The notes under the pieces are model-generated. The model searched no databases, had not been told where the DNA came from, and was given only the letters and a program-made list of their open reading frames with translations. Positions 33,901-42,265 of a stretch of 62,733 nucleotides of DNA are shown piece by piece (positions within the stretch are counted from its first letter, which is position 1; each line of letters opens with the position of its first letter). The stretch is from the NCBI GenBank assembly GCA_028877215.1, contig JAPPFJ010000021.1, forward strand, positions 73,902-136,634, in the 5' to 3' direction. Made by a program: the position numbers and the translations under genes. The stretch comes from Gemmatimonadota bacterium. Its GTDB lineage: Bacteria; Latescibacterota; UBA2968; GCA-2709665.

Positions 33901-36723
33901 ATTTTGCCGAACCCCGACTTTGCTCTGGATTCCGGTAGCCTGAAAGTCGAGAGGATGACTCAGTTGACCGTGGAAGACTCGGTCCGGATCGAAATCCGGT
34001 TAGAAAACGCCGGTATCACGCCTCGTACGGGGCCCGCGGTTGTTCTGGTGGACCGCAATCTGGACCGCGGAGTGGTCGATACGCTATTTGCGGGCGTGTT
34101 CCCCCCCTTTGGCCAGGCCGACAGCACAGCGGTGATGTGGCGGTTGGCCGGCCGGTCCGGAAGACACCTGCTGGCGCTGACGGTGGATCCTGACGATGAG
34201 ATTCCGGAGCTGGATGAAGCCAACAACCATGTGGAGGTCGAGCTGTATGTAGCCGGCGGTCTGGCGGCCGTGCCCACGATGCCAAGGCAGAGCCAAGTCG
34301 TACCAGCTTCTGCAGTGCGGTTGGCCGTGCGCACGCGTACGGTCACTCAGGAAATGTACGGAGAGTTCGAGCTGAGTGGCTCGCCGTCGTTCGACGGGCC
34401 GGGCGTGATTCGCTCCGGACCCGTCGCGGGGCGCGAGGGGCTCGTGTTGTGGAAGGCGGCTGAACTGGCTCCGGGAACATACTTCTGGCGGATGCGGGTG
34501 CGAGAGGCCGACGAATTCGGGGCCTGGTCCACAGTCATGGAGTTCACCGCACAGCCCGCCGCGCCCGAGCGGGAGGTTGTGTGGCGCCAGGACGCAGTCA
34601 GGGCTTTTCGGTCGGCCGAAGGAACCGACGTTCGGCTGGCTGACAGCGCGGTTTCCAGGGTAGTCGATCCCCCGCCATTGCGTTTGAACGCGGCCACCCG
34701 GGAAGAGGCGTTCGCCGCCGAGGGCGTCAGGGGCACGGGCGTGTTGTGTACGGACGGCGCCTACCTTTACGTGAACAGGTTCTATTCTCCTACGGCCGTC
34801 TATCCTGGGACTGATATATTCGAGCGGATCGGCACCGGATTCCGGGGCACGCGGGCCGGACAGAATTACGGTGTCCTTGCGGAAACCCCCGTCCTCGGGG
34901 TTTCGGCAACATTTCACGGCGACGGGTTTATCTATGCTGACAATCGGCGGGGACGCGAACTGGCGCGGATATCGCCGTCAACAGGGGTTGTGGATCGCGT
35001 ACAGGTGCCGGACGGATTGATGGAGTTCCGAACCGGGTTGGTGTTTGATGGTCACTCGTTGATCACTTCGGACGGCACCTATATATACAACCTGGCGGCA
35101 GCGGTGGACGGCGTTCAGCGCTCGGGATGGTCGGTGCGGGTGTTCGATCCGTCGAACGATTGGCGGCTGGAGCGGGAATTCACGGTTGCGCCGACCGAGA
35201 CCGGGTTTGCGTATCTGGTTACAGACGGCGTGATCGCGGACGGAAAGTATCTCTATCTGGTCGAATTCGGTACCGGGCTGACCCACAGGGTTCGAGTGGT
35301 TGACGCACGGAACGGGGAATTTGTTGAGGAATACGATAGTGACCAGGCCGAGACCGATATCCTGACCGGGCAGTACGATTGGATCAACAACAAGGTATGG
35401 ATGGGCCAGCTGAATGGTCCGACGATTTACCGTTACGCGGGGAAAACGCTGCCGCCGTACGGGTCTCTGTTGTCGGAGCCGATCGGTCCGGCCGGTGCCT
35501 GGCACGCATTGACACTCGACGTTCGGGATGCGCCGGGCGGGCGAGCGGAAATGGATATACTTGGCGCGTCTCCGAAGGGTGGATTCGCACCCCTTGCCGA
35601 ATGGACCGGCCTCGCCGCCGAAGGTGAGATAAACCTGGGCGATCTCAAAGTAGACCGTATCCGTGTCCGTGTACGGCTGTTCGGAGAGGAATTGAAACCC
35701 TCCGCCGGATTGACCGGATGGCAGATTCGATACCGGCCACAGTCCGATCTTGTTCTGTCAGGGCTGAATGCAGCGCCCCTCGAAGTTGATGAACTGGAAC
35801 CCGTGCGGCTGACGGTTCAGGCCCGGAACATGGGACCCTTGAATCTGGTTCCGGGTGCCGTGGTGGCCTTTTACAGCGGTGCACCTGAAAGCGGACGATT
35901 GATTGGACGCGCGCCGGTTCCCGAAGAAACGCCTGTCGGTGAAACAACTTCGGTATCCCTCGTTTGGAATACCGCCAGATTTGCCGGGACGAACGTCGTA
36001 ACAGCCCGGCTTGAGGATCTCTCCGGCCGTCGGAGCCACTATGTGAGAGAGACCACAGCTGACGAGACTGTCGAAGTCCATCCCAGCGACGATCGGAGGG
36101 GGCCCGAACTGGACCTGATCGCGCTGGACGCGGCGGGCGAGGTCAGGGTGGAAGACTATTTGCCGTCGACGCCGAAGTTCTCGGCCTTGTTCCGTGATTC
36201 GAGCGGCATAGACGCCCGGTCAGTGCAAATTGTGCTAAAGGGACTCGACGATGAACTCTCCGATGTGTTGACCTCGGACAGGGTGTCGGATCGGAAAGAA
36301 GACCGGACGTCTTTGGGATTCACCTGGTCTCCACGGTTGGATGACGGTCGCTACACGCTTTCGGTTTCAGGTACAGACCGGCTGGGCAATGGCCCGGCTG
36401 AAAAGTCCATGGCATTTCAGGTGTCGTCTGAACTAGAGATCGAGAGGGTACTGAACGTTCCCAATCCAGCCGCGGAGGCGACGGAATTTACGTACATTCT
36501 GTCCCGGCCGGCGGAGGTGGTGATCCGCATCTTTACAATTTCCGGAAGACTGATCCGGATTCTGGAAGGTGCACCGGGGCGGGCGGGGTATAATCAGGTT
36601 CGATGGGACGGGCGGGACGCCGACGGCCACCTGCTGGCTAACGGTGTATACCTCTACACCGTTACCGCGGACGACGGCCGTAAACGGGTGCGGGAGAAAG
36701 AGCGGTTGATCGTATACCGTTGA
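30943..36723 (+). CDS. gingipain-type (C25) peptidase, PorU-like, with FlgD-type tail
   Basis: This 1926-residue exported protein has an N-terminal signal segment followed by a beta-rich gingipain-propeptide-like region (about 60-600). A C25 cysteine peptidase domain spans about 620-985, with catalytic His852 (NFLGHGSVSG) and Cys891 (VALSCLNGRF). A CARDB-like domain (about 1000-1110), a propeller-like region (about 1235-1500) and further Ig-like domains follow. The tail (NVPNPAAEATEFTYIL to RLIVYR) is a FlgD/Por-type sorting domain. PorU is the sortase-like peptidase of type IX secretion; this protein could be that or a secreted gingipain relative. No other Por genes are in the window. The gene overlaps the TMTC-like gene by seven bases. 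Confidence 0.88.
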   Translation: MVTSMLARFLQVCAFFALMLLIPHVTPGTYGGEPRLVWTGADAVEIEADGSDYQLRTVHLDGVAYTQVQLPGGMWLPEPGLPAVPVRGTLLGVPFGARIAVTVVGVEFEEISGVLLMPAPRSRSTGRGEFETEVEVYEPDVDFYATDGLYPEEQAVVSRIGVMRDQRVAGISLRPIQYNPARQQLRIARKLRVRVRFVRDEGSIGVSPSVEGVGGGFEEFYETSLLNADQARPWRGRAEQGDGLRKPRISENLDPAAEYYKIRIKDDGLYQLDADWFADAGIALQAGDMERLKVFLNGQEIPVDVRNDGDGVLGEGGEAIFYGEYRRAPDRNFEHELGREQVYWLTLDGRPGLRFEEVDGSPGSEYQPATLFTYTVHAEVDSLYDPLGGAPDENRDHWFWGRTGSPGRPGTGLQNVSEYPVTVPVALPGLDRTQATTAHIRVGMHGLTFRRLFEPDHRTVVQLSGGTVVADDRWDGKRAFVAEGAVPASELGDTILVTLATPGAADFPADYIEHVLLNWVEVAYTRRFECVEGKLEFEPDETDEGRDFSISGFRTADVSVYDLAGARRIQHVQVTPRDGGFQARFELPAVSGRFVAMDSEAIPRAPAGEAARVPAFGQEGADYAIIVHPRFREAAERLADHRRGRGLQVQVVDVMDIYDAFSFGQFEPRAIRRFMRYAFENWTLRPTYLLLFGPDSFDYRRNFDESVVERHVAMSVVPSLPFQSVRRGLTYTDHFFGAVAGSEDDLFQDVFVGRLPVATRRGAAALVRKIVTYDHAPHDRWRDRALFMANYDPFLIFTSPSDRLSANYAEPLGLESFKVYNDEDIGPEPNEDTGEVIRQINEGRLLVNFLGHGSVSGMARFLRGSSQRKSYNYMRQIVNADRLPIVVALSCLNGRFSDPRFTCLAEEMTGKADGGAIAYISASALAAVITNDFLNDRLFAAFLRDGVREFGAGLAVAKAALDTRFPELKTLTLGIQLIGDPAQELAILPNPDFALDSGSLKVERMTQLTVEDSVRIEIRLENAGITPRTGPAVVLVDRNLDRGVVDTLFAGVFPPFGQADSTAVMWRLAGRSGRHLLALTVDPDDEIPELDEANNHVEVELYVAGGLAAVPTMPRQSQVVPASAVRLAVRTRTVTQEMYGEFELSGSPSFDGPGVIRSGPVAGREGLVLWKAAELAPGTYFWRMRVREADEFGAWSTVMEFTAQPAAPEREVVWRQDAVRAFRSAEGTDVRLADSAVSRVVDPPPLRLNAATREEAFAAEGVRGTGVLCTDGAYLYVNRFYSPTAVYPGTDIFERIGTGFRGTRAGQNYGVLAETPVLGVSATFHGDGFIYADNRRGRELARISPSTGVVDRVQVPDGLMEFRTGLVFDGHSLITSDGTYIYNLAAAVDGVQRSGWSVRVFDPSNDWRLEREFTVAPTETGFAYLVTDGVIADGKYLYLVEFGTGLTHRVRVVDARNGEFVEEYDSDQAETDILTGQYDWINNKVWMGQLNGPTIYRYAGKTLPPYGSLLSEPIGPAGAWHALTLDVRDAPGGRAEMDILGASPKGGFAPLAEWTGLAAEGEINLGDLKVDRIRVRVRLFGEELKPSAGLTGWQIRYRPQSDLVLSGLNAAPLEVDELEPVRLTVQARNMGPLNLVPGAVVAFYSGAPESGRLIGRAPVPEETPVGETTSVSLVWNTARFAGTNVVTARLEDLSGRRSHYVRETTADETVEVHPSDDRRGPELDLIALDAAGEVRVEDYLPSTPKFSALFRDSSGIDARSVQIVLKGLDDELSDVLTSDRVSDRKEDRTSLGFTWSPRLDDGRYTLSVSGTDRLGNGPAEKSMAFQVSSELEIERVLNVPNPAAEATEFTYILSRPAEVVIRIFTISGRLIRILEGAPGRAGYNQVRWDGRDADGHLLANGVYLYTVTADDGRKRVREKERLIVYR

Positions 36724-37607
36724 GGCGGGCCGAAAGGTAAGGTCATTGATCCGATAGCAGGATCCTGAGAATCGAAAGACACTTTAAGTGTGTGAATTTG
36801 TCCGTGAGGCGGCGTCCGAATCCTGGCTGCCTTTACGGATTTTTTTGTTTGCGCATTGTATCGGGGATGCGTCCGTCGCGACAACGGTGATTCAGAGAGT
36901 TAATGAAAGTTGCGCATACGTTTGAAATTTATAAGTTTCGATTATTTAAACACTTATCATCCAGCACGGATTTTTTTTGGAACTTCCGGCCGGGCAAGGG
37001 CGTGTGAAGCGCAATAGTTGACGGAAATCACAGATGTCCGGGGTTGATTGTTACCGCTTGCCCCAGATTCCTTCAGGAAGTTATACAAACCAACGCATTT
37101 TGTGCCCATTCGAGAGGAAATCGCCAGGATCAAAAACGCGAACCGATTTTAAGTGACGTAAAAACAATTAATTATGTAAATTGGATGCCTAGTCTGCGAA
37201 TTTTTGAGACGAAAGTTCGCGGTCGGCAGGACACCAGACATTACTCCAATTTACTGAACGGTTCGCACAATTGACTATGGCATTTTCTCCCAAATTTTCC
37301 GCCTTCGCGCTCAGCACCGCCAGTGTGCCGGGCCCGGTGTTTTCCATTTCCTCGCGGTCGCGTCACTCGCAGATCCGTCGATTCGCTCCTTCTCCAGGTA
37401 GTTCTGCAGGCGATCAGGCCACATCCTCTCCCGAGGCACCTTCCTTCCAACCTGTTTTCATTCCCGTTTCCGGCGCGTGCGATCAGAACGCGCGATGTAA
37501 CGGCCGGCTGTAGACCGCCGCTATCCGGATACTTCGAACTGTGCGCCCCAGGTGCGTCTGTGCGCCGTGGTTACTGGCAACCCGTATTTCTACCGTGGAG
37601 TGAAACC
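36724..37607. other. long non-coding, AT-rich region before the regulators
   Basis: These 884 bases separate the C25 peptidase gene from the first regulator. They contain the terminator at 36801-36848, an AT-rich stretch (about 36900-36980) and no open frame with family features. Several short frames are spurious. The last about 60 bases resemble the leader of the second regulator (a shared CTGTG-GCCGTG-ACTGGCAAC-like stretch), consistent with an old tandem duplication. Confidence 0.6.
36801..36848 (+). terminator. rho-independent terminator after the C25 peptidase gene
   Basis: An imperfect hairpin (TCCGTGAGGCGGC pairing with GGCTGCCTTTACGGA) is followed by a run of seven T. It lies 78 bases after the stop and would end the 20-kb polysaccharide/peptidase transcript. 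Confidence 0.7.
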
Positions 37608-38306
37608 ATGAACAAGCTGAGAATATTGATCGTCGGTCGTGAGTCAGTTGAAACGTCGACACTAGCGGGTTTCCTTAGGGACGAACCCTATGAGATCGTG
37701 ACCGCCGAAAACGGACTGAAAGGTCTCGAAATTGTCAGAAACCGAAAAATCGACCTTGCCGTCGTCGAGGCGTGTGTGCGGGACATGGCCGGCACAACAA
37801 TCCTGAAGGGGGTGCAGGCAGAGGAGATTGGAACGGTGATGTTGCTCGTGACGAGGTTTGGAAAGATGGATGCGTCAGGGAAATCGAACGGGGCCTATGC
37901 CGTGAGTGTATTTGACAAGCCAATAGAGAGAGACTCGTTCCTGGCGAGTATAAGGAAATGCCTGCCCATGCGGGACACGTGGGAGCGCCGTGTGGATTCG
38001 TTTCTGGAACACAACTACAGCAATCCGGAGTTGAAATTCGAGGACGTGGAACGTCATTTCAGATTCTCCCGGACGTACGGTTATCGAATGTTCAAGCAAC
38101 ATCTGGGTGAATCATTCAGTGTCCGACTCCAGAGAATTCGACTGGCAAAGGCTGAAGACGCGCTGAAGAATACTTCAGCTTCGGTTTCGGAAATCGCCTA
38201 TCTGTGCGGCTTTGCGTCTTTATCGACGTTCAGCAAGGTATTCAAGGCGAAAGTCGGGAGAAACCCGACCACATATCGCAGAAATTGGAAACTGGGACAA
38301 ATTTAG
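37608..38306 (+). CDS. degenerate receiver plus AraC-type regulator, copy 1
   Basis: This 232-residue regulator has an N-terminal receiver-like domain (1-120) and a C-terminal AraC-type double helix-turn-helix domain (about 128-232, SEIAYLCGFASLSTFSKVFKA). The receiver lacks the usual chemistry: the phosphoacceptor Asp is Glu54 (AVVEACV) and the acidic pair is Gly10-Arg11. The Thr82 (LLVT) and Lys104 (FDKP) positions are kept. It may therefore be locked in an active-like state or sense something other than phosphorylation. The ATG at 37608 has a GGAG site; the long upstream frame is rejected. A close paralogue follows. Confidence 0.9.
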   Translation: MNKLRILIVGRESVETSTLAGFLRDEPYEIVTAENGLKGLEIVRNRKIDLAVVEACVRDMAGTTILKGVQAEEIGTVMLLVTRFGKMDASGKSNGAYAVSVFDKPIERDSFLASIRKCLPMRDTWERRVDSFLEHNYSNPELKFEDVERHFRFSRTYGYRMFKQHLGESFSVRLQRIRLAKAEDALKNTSASVSEIAYLCGFASLSTFSKVFKAKVGRNPTTYRRNWKLGQI

Positions 38307-38329
38307 TACTCCAGAACAAACTTGCGTTC

Positions 38330-38359
38330 TTGACATCGTATTTCCGTCGCAGATATTCT
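38330..38359 (+). promoter_or_regulatory. predicted promoter of the second regulator
   Basis: A perfect TTGACA (38330-38335), an 18-base spacer and TATTCT (38354-38359) lie 124 bases upstream of the second regulator. A weaker version of the same arrangement (TTGACT) follows the second regulator near 39204, as part of duplicated flanking sequence. Confidence 0.5.
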
Positions 38360-38482
38360 TAGTGTGCACCGCAATGACCTGCTCCGGTAAGCCGTATACC
38401 GGGGATTCCCCCAGGCTTGCGCGTCGTATGTCTGTGTGCCGTGAATACGGGCAACTCTGATTGTTGAGGGGGATCTAACGCA

Positions 38483-39208
38483 ATGGAAAAGCGGAAAATC
38501 TTGATAGTGGACCGAGACCCGGAGGTAACGTCGGAACTTGCAGGATTCCTGAAAGACGAACCTTATGAAATCGTCACCGCGGAAAACGGACCGAAGGGCC
38601 TTGAAATACTGAGAAGAGAAAAGATCGACCTGGCCGTGGTCGAGGTATGTGTAGAGGATCAGGAGGGGATCACGCTTCTGGAGGGCGTGAAAGCAGAAGA
38701 AATTCAGACGTCAGTGCTGCTGGTCACAAGCCTGGGAACCCTTGAACCGGGAGAGAAGGTGCACAGGCCTTTCACCATGAGCGTATTTGACAAGCCGATT
38801 GACAGAGATGTGTTCCTGGCAAACATCAGGAAGTATATGCCTCTGCAGGACCTGTGGAAGAGCCGGTTGGAGTCGTTTCTCGAAGACAACCACAGCAATC
38901 CCAACCTGAAATTCGAAGATGTCGTGCGTTATTTCAGGTTCTCCAAGTCCTATGGATACGCCTTGTTCAGAATGCACCTTGGAGAATCATTCACGAGGAG
39001 TCTGCGGAACGTTCGCCTGGCGAAAGCCGAAGTAGCACTAAAAAACACTACGGCTTCGATTTCCGAAATCGCTTATCTGTGCGGCTTCGGATCATTGTCG
39101 ACGTTCAGCAAGGTATTTAAAGAGAAATATGGAAACAGCCCGACGAAATACCGTAGAAATTGGAAACTGGGACAAGTCCAGGACGTCCGGACAAACCTTA
39201 GGTCTTGA
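38483..39208 (+). CDS. degenerate receiver plus AraC-type regulator, copy 2
   Basis: This 241-residue paralogue of the preceding gene has the same architecture: receiver-like domain (1-120), linker, and AraC-type DNA-binding domain (about 128-230, ASISEIAYLCGFGSLSTFSKVF). Here the acidic pocket is partly kept (Asp10, Asp12 in VDRD), but the phosphoacceptor is again Glu54 (AVVEVCV). The motif FDKP is kept. A nine-residue charged tail extends beyond the first copy. The ribosome site is weak (GAGGGGGATC). The pair may form heterodimers or regulate each other and the exported-protein genes downstream (inference). Confidence 0.9.
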   Translation: MEKRKILIVDRDPEVTSELAGFLKDEPYEIVTAENGPKGLEILRREKIDLAVVEVCVEDQEGITLLEGVKAEEIQTSVLLVTSLGTLEPGEKVHRPFTMSVFDKPIDRDVFLANIRKYMPLQDLWKSRLESFLEDNHSNPNLKFEDVVRYFRFSKSYGYALFRMHLGESFTRSLRNVRLAKAEVALKNTTASISEIAYLCGFGSLSTFSKVFKEKYGNSPTKYRRNWKLGQVQDVRTNLRS

Positions 39209-40073
39209 CTTCAAAGTTGGATCTCGGATTTTTTATTCGCAGGTATTATCCGTTTTCGTGAATTACCTCTGCTGCGTCATCTCGGGCGAAATATCACAAT
39301 AACGTCACTTATTATAGGGAAATATCACGAACATATCATAGATATTTGCACGTTATATCGTGTGCCATATGGCCAGGATGATTCAAGAAATTGACAGGAA
39401 CAATTCGAAAGAAAGGAGCCGGGGTACCAGGTCGATAACACTTTGTTTCCAGACTGGAAGGTCTCACGCGGCATCTGCCGCTATTACTTCATCTTGAAAC
39501 GTGGCCGAAACCGTAGTCGGCAGATGGATTCGGCATTTCCTTTCCAACTTGCTCTCAGTCTGGGCACACCTGGGCATGCAGTAACCGTGACTGACGCAAA
39601 GTCCTGGGTTCTGGATCGAGCTGTCGTAGGTGAAAGGGAGGGAGTGGACATGGTACTCGAACAACTGGGTGTGTGGCCGGTCGCAACGGCCATTGTCCCG
39701 GAGCCCGTATGGTTTCGGCGATCGCGACACGCTGCCCACGAGAATCGCGCAGAGCGTCTCAAAACAGATCTTCCCCACCCGCTTTCCTTCCCTTGTCGAA
39801 GCGCCGGTGCGGCCGAATTGCCCGGCCAGCCTTTAGGCAGCTCCAGGTCGTCCCTTCCTTCTCATATCGGCGACATTCCTCCGGCTGCGGATTTGTGTGC
39901 AGTTGAACGTATTCGAGAGGGGCACTGCTGTCTTTCTCTCAAGGCTGCCAGGCGTCATTTCACCGCTGCTGGCTGCGGTCAGGTACCGACCGCGATCCGA
40001 GCGCCTCATTCGCCCGCGTCTATGCTCCCAGTGTCTTTAAACGGATTGGCCATTGATGCGGAGTGAGTCGCCA
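39209..40073. other. 865-base non-coding region with short direct and inverted repeats
   Basis: No credible gene is seen here; a 207-codon open frame (39443-40066) has no family pattern and low-complexity composition. The AT-rich part (39230-39370) holds two copies of GAAATATCAC (39288-39297 and 39319-39328) and a near-palindrome CACGTTATATCGTG (near 39349-39362). These are candidate binding sites for the adjacent AraC-type regulators. Confidence 0.5.
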
Positions 40074-41960
40074 ATGACTCTTATAATGCCCTTGATGATA
40101 GCTGCCACAGCGGTATATGCTGTTGCAGCTCCTGGTTTCGCCGGCCCCATTGCTAACGCCGAGAGGATTCTAGGGCTCGATGCCGGCGACGCATGGGGTA
40201 GCGTGACCAGTGGCGAAGCCTCGACGATCGTGGTTCCTCCGAAGGACACAACCAGTGTCGCGGCGAAGCTTTTGTTGGAAGGACAGATTTCGCATAACAC
40301 CGCACCGTCGCCAGACTTCGACGGCGACGGGACGGTAGGGTTTCCCGACTTCCTTGCATTCGCGGGCAGTTTCGGGTCCAGCCGGGGCGATGCGCGGTAT
40401 GATCCGCGGTTCGATCTGGACGGCGATGGGTCCGTTGCGTTCTCGGATTTTCTGATCTTTGCGGGCGCATTCGGCAGTCAGGTTCCGACCTCTGGTGAGG
40501 GTGGTCCAACGACGCCCGCCGCGGATTATAAGCCTCTGGCAGGTCTTCGAGTATCCGACGGTCGGGTCCAGTTTGGCTTCATATCGGTTGGAAGATGTAT
40601 TCATTGGAACAACGCTAATGTCAACGGTGTCGTTTACACGACTCATACGTCCAAGTGGCAGCGCAAGGATGGACAGACATGGGTCGACGTTTCGGGTACG
40701 GAGCGCGCCGGTCTGTGTTCCTATTCACCCTCCAGCCCGGGTGAATACAGATTGGCAGCGGAAATCACGATCAACGGAGTAAGGGGCAAGTACGTCAGTG
40801 AGAATACCCTTTCGGTCAATGGAACGCCGGGCGGTGATGGCTCAAATGAAGTTTCCGTTCCGGACGTAACCCTGCGTACCATTATTACCGACAGTCTAGG
40901 GAAGCCACGGGGTGCGCCGGTCACTCCGGCGGAGATGGCTACCCTGACTCGCCTTGAGGCATACTCGAAGTCGATCGGCGATCTGACCGGGCTGGAAGCT
41001 GCTGTGAACCTGAAGCGGCTGGATCTTTCAGACAACCGCATTTCGAACGTTGTGCCCTTGTCGGGCTTGACCCGCCTGGAATTCCTGGATCTCTCCGAAA
41101 ACAGCATTTCGAACGTCATGCCCCTCTCGGGTCTGACCCGTCTGGATACCCTGGGCCTTGGCTACAACAGCTTTCCCAGTACGTCTGCGCTTGTGTCTGT
41201 CTTATTAAACTTAACCAACCTGAGCGTGTTGGGAATTGCGGGCAACAGGATATCCGATGTTTCGGCGCTGTCGGACTTGGCCCGTCTGGAAATCCTGGAT
41301 CTCTCCGACAACGGCATCTCCAGTGTATCTGCGCTTTCGTATCTGATCAACCTGACAGGACTGGGTCTTTCGGACAACAGCATCTCGAATGTATCGGCTC
41401 TATCGGGCCTGATTCGTCTGGAAGTGTTGGATCTCGATAACAATAGCATCTTGGATGTGTCTTTACTATCTAAATTGACCAAACTGAGTATATTGTGGCT
41501 TGCCGGCAACAGCATCTCGAACGTATCGGCCCTGTCGGGTCTGACCCGTCTGGAGTTTCTGGATCTTGACGACAACAGTATATCGAATGTGTCTGCACTA
41601 TCGACTTTGCGAAACATCGAGTGGTTGTGGATTGCCGGCAACAGCATATCAAATGTGTCTGCGTTGTCGGGTCTGACCCGTCTGGAGTGGCTGGATCTCG
41701 AAAGCAACCAGGTTTCGGACCTCGCGCCACTCGTTGCAAATACCGGAATGGGCAGCGGTGATCTCCTGGATGTGAGGAATAACCCACTGAATGCGACCTC
41801 GATCAACGTGCATATTCCGGATCTCCGGCGCAGAGGCGTCGATGTGTCATTTGGTGCGTCGAAGCCGGCGGTGAGCAAGAAGAAACCGGGGCTACACCAC
41901 GCTGTGGGGGAGAAGTACGGGGGACGGTGGCCGGAAGCCGGCGGCATCATTGGTGATTGA
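40074..41960 (+). CDS. exported LRR protein with N-terminal dockerin-like EF-hand pair
   Basis: This protein of about 628 residues has a signal peptide (about 1-24) and a paired EF-hand/dockerin-like module (about 79-135). The two calcium loops are DFDGDGTVGFPD and DLDGDGSVAFSD, each followed by an F-L-x-F-A-x-x-F-G helix. An Ig-like region spans about 145-260. About ten internalin-type leucine-rich repeats of 22 residues follow (about 285-570; consensus SISNVSALSGLTRLEFLDLDDN). The ATG at 40074 has a GGAG site and begins the signal peptide; upstream TTG/ATG codons are less likely. The basic tail (KKKPGLHH) has no known motif. It probably acts at the cell surface in binding. Confidence 0.85.
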   Translation: MTLIMPLMIAATAVYAVAAPGFAGPIANAERILGLDAGDAWGSVTSGEASTIVVPPKDTTSVAAKLLLEGQISHNTAPSPDFDGDGTVGFPDFLAFAGSFGSSRGDARYDPRFDLDGDGSVAFSDFLIFAGAFGSQVPTSGEGGPTTPAADYKPLAGLRVSDGRVQFGFISVGRCIHWNNANVNGVVYTTHTSKWQRKDGQTWVDVSGTERAGLCSYSPSSPGEYRLAAEITINGVRGKYVSENTLSVNGTPGGDGSNEVSVPDVTLRTIITDSLGKPRGAPVTPAEMATLTRLEAYSKSIGDLTGLEAAVNLKRLDLSDNRISNVVPLSGLTRLEFLDLSENSISNVMPLSGLTRLDTLGLGYNSFPSTSALVSVLLNLTNLSVLGIAGNRISDVSALSDLARLEILDLSDNGISSVSALSYLINLTGLGLSDNSISNVSALSGLIRLEVLDLDNNSILDVSLLSKLTKLSILWLAGNSISNVSALSGLTRLEFLDLDDNSISNVSALSTLRNIEWLWIAGNSISNVSALSGLTRLEWLDLESNQVSDLAPLVANTGMGSGDLLDVRNNPLNATSINVHIPDLRRRGVDVSFGASKPAVSKKKPGLHHAVGEKYGGRWPEAGGIIGD

Positions 41961-42265
41961 CCCATTGAGGAACGGAAGGAGGCGTTCGGCAGAACACCTC
42001 GCCCGTCTGGCAAGGGTGGGAGCAAATGATGTCGGAGTCTCAATACCGGATTCAGGCTGGCGTTGGCGAGTCAGTGAGTATGATTGTGCCTGTTCTGACA
42101 AATGCCGGATTGAGCTCGATTTCAATAAACGACGTTCGTGATTTTGGACGAGAGGCTTGTTTCCTGGATTCCGAGTTCTTTGGATCGGAAAACCGGTATT
42201 CAAGGCCACGTGGTCGGCAGTACCCACTACGTCACCGATCGGGTGACGGCAAAGAGGAGGCAGTT
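41961..42265. other. 305-base gap, nothing recognised
   Basis: An open frame continues into the next gene from 42026, but it lacks a signal peptide, and a much better start with an AGAGGAGG site exists at 42266. No promoter or terminator stands out. Confidence 0.4.

Noticed and set aside
37323..37607. N-terminal extension of the first regulator
   Set aside because: The extension is low-complexity and Arg/Pro-rich, while the ATG at 37608 has a GGAG site and begins the receiver domain as in its paralogue.
39443..40066. 207-codon open frame on the plus strand
   Set aside because: No signal peptide, no recognisable motif, odd composition, no ribosome site, and it overlaps the start of the LRR gene.
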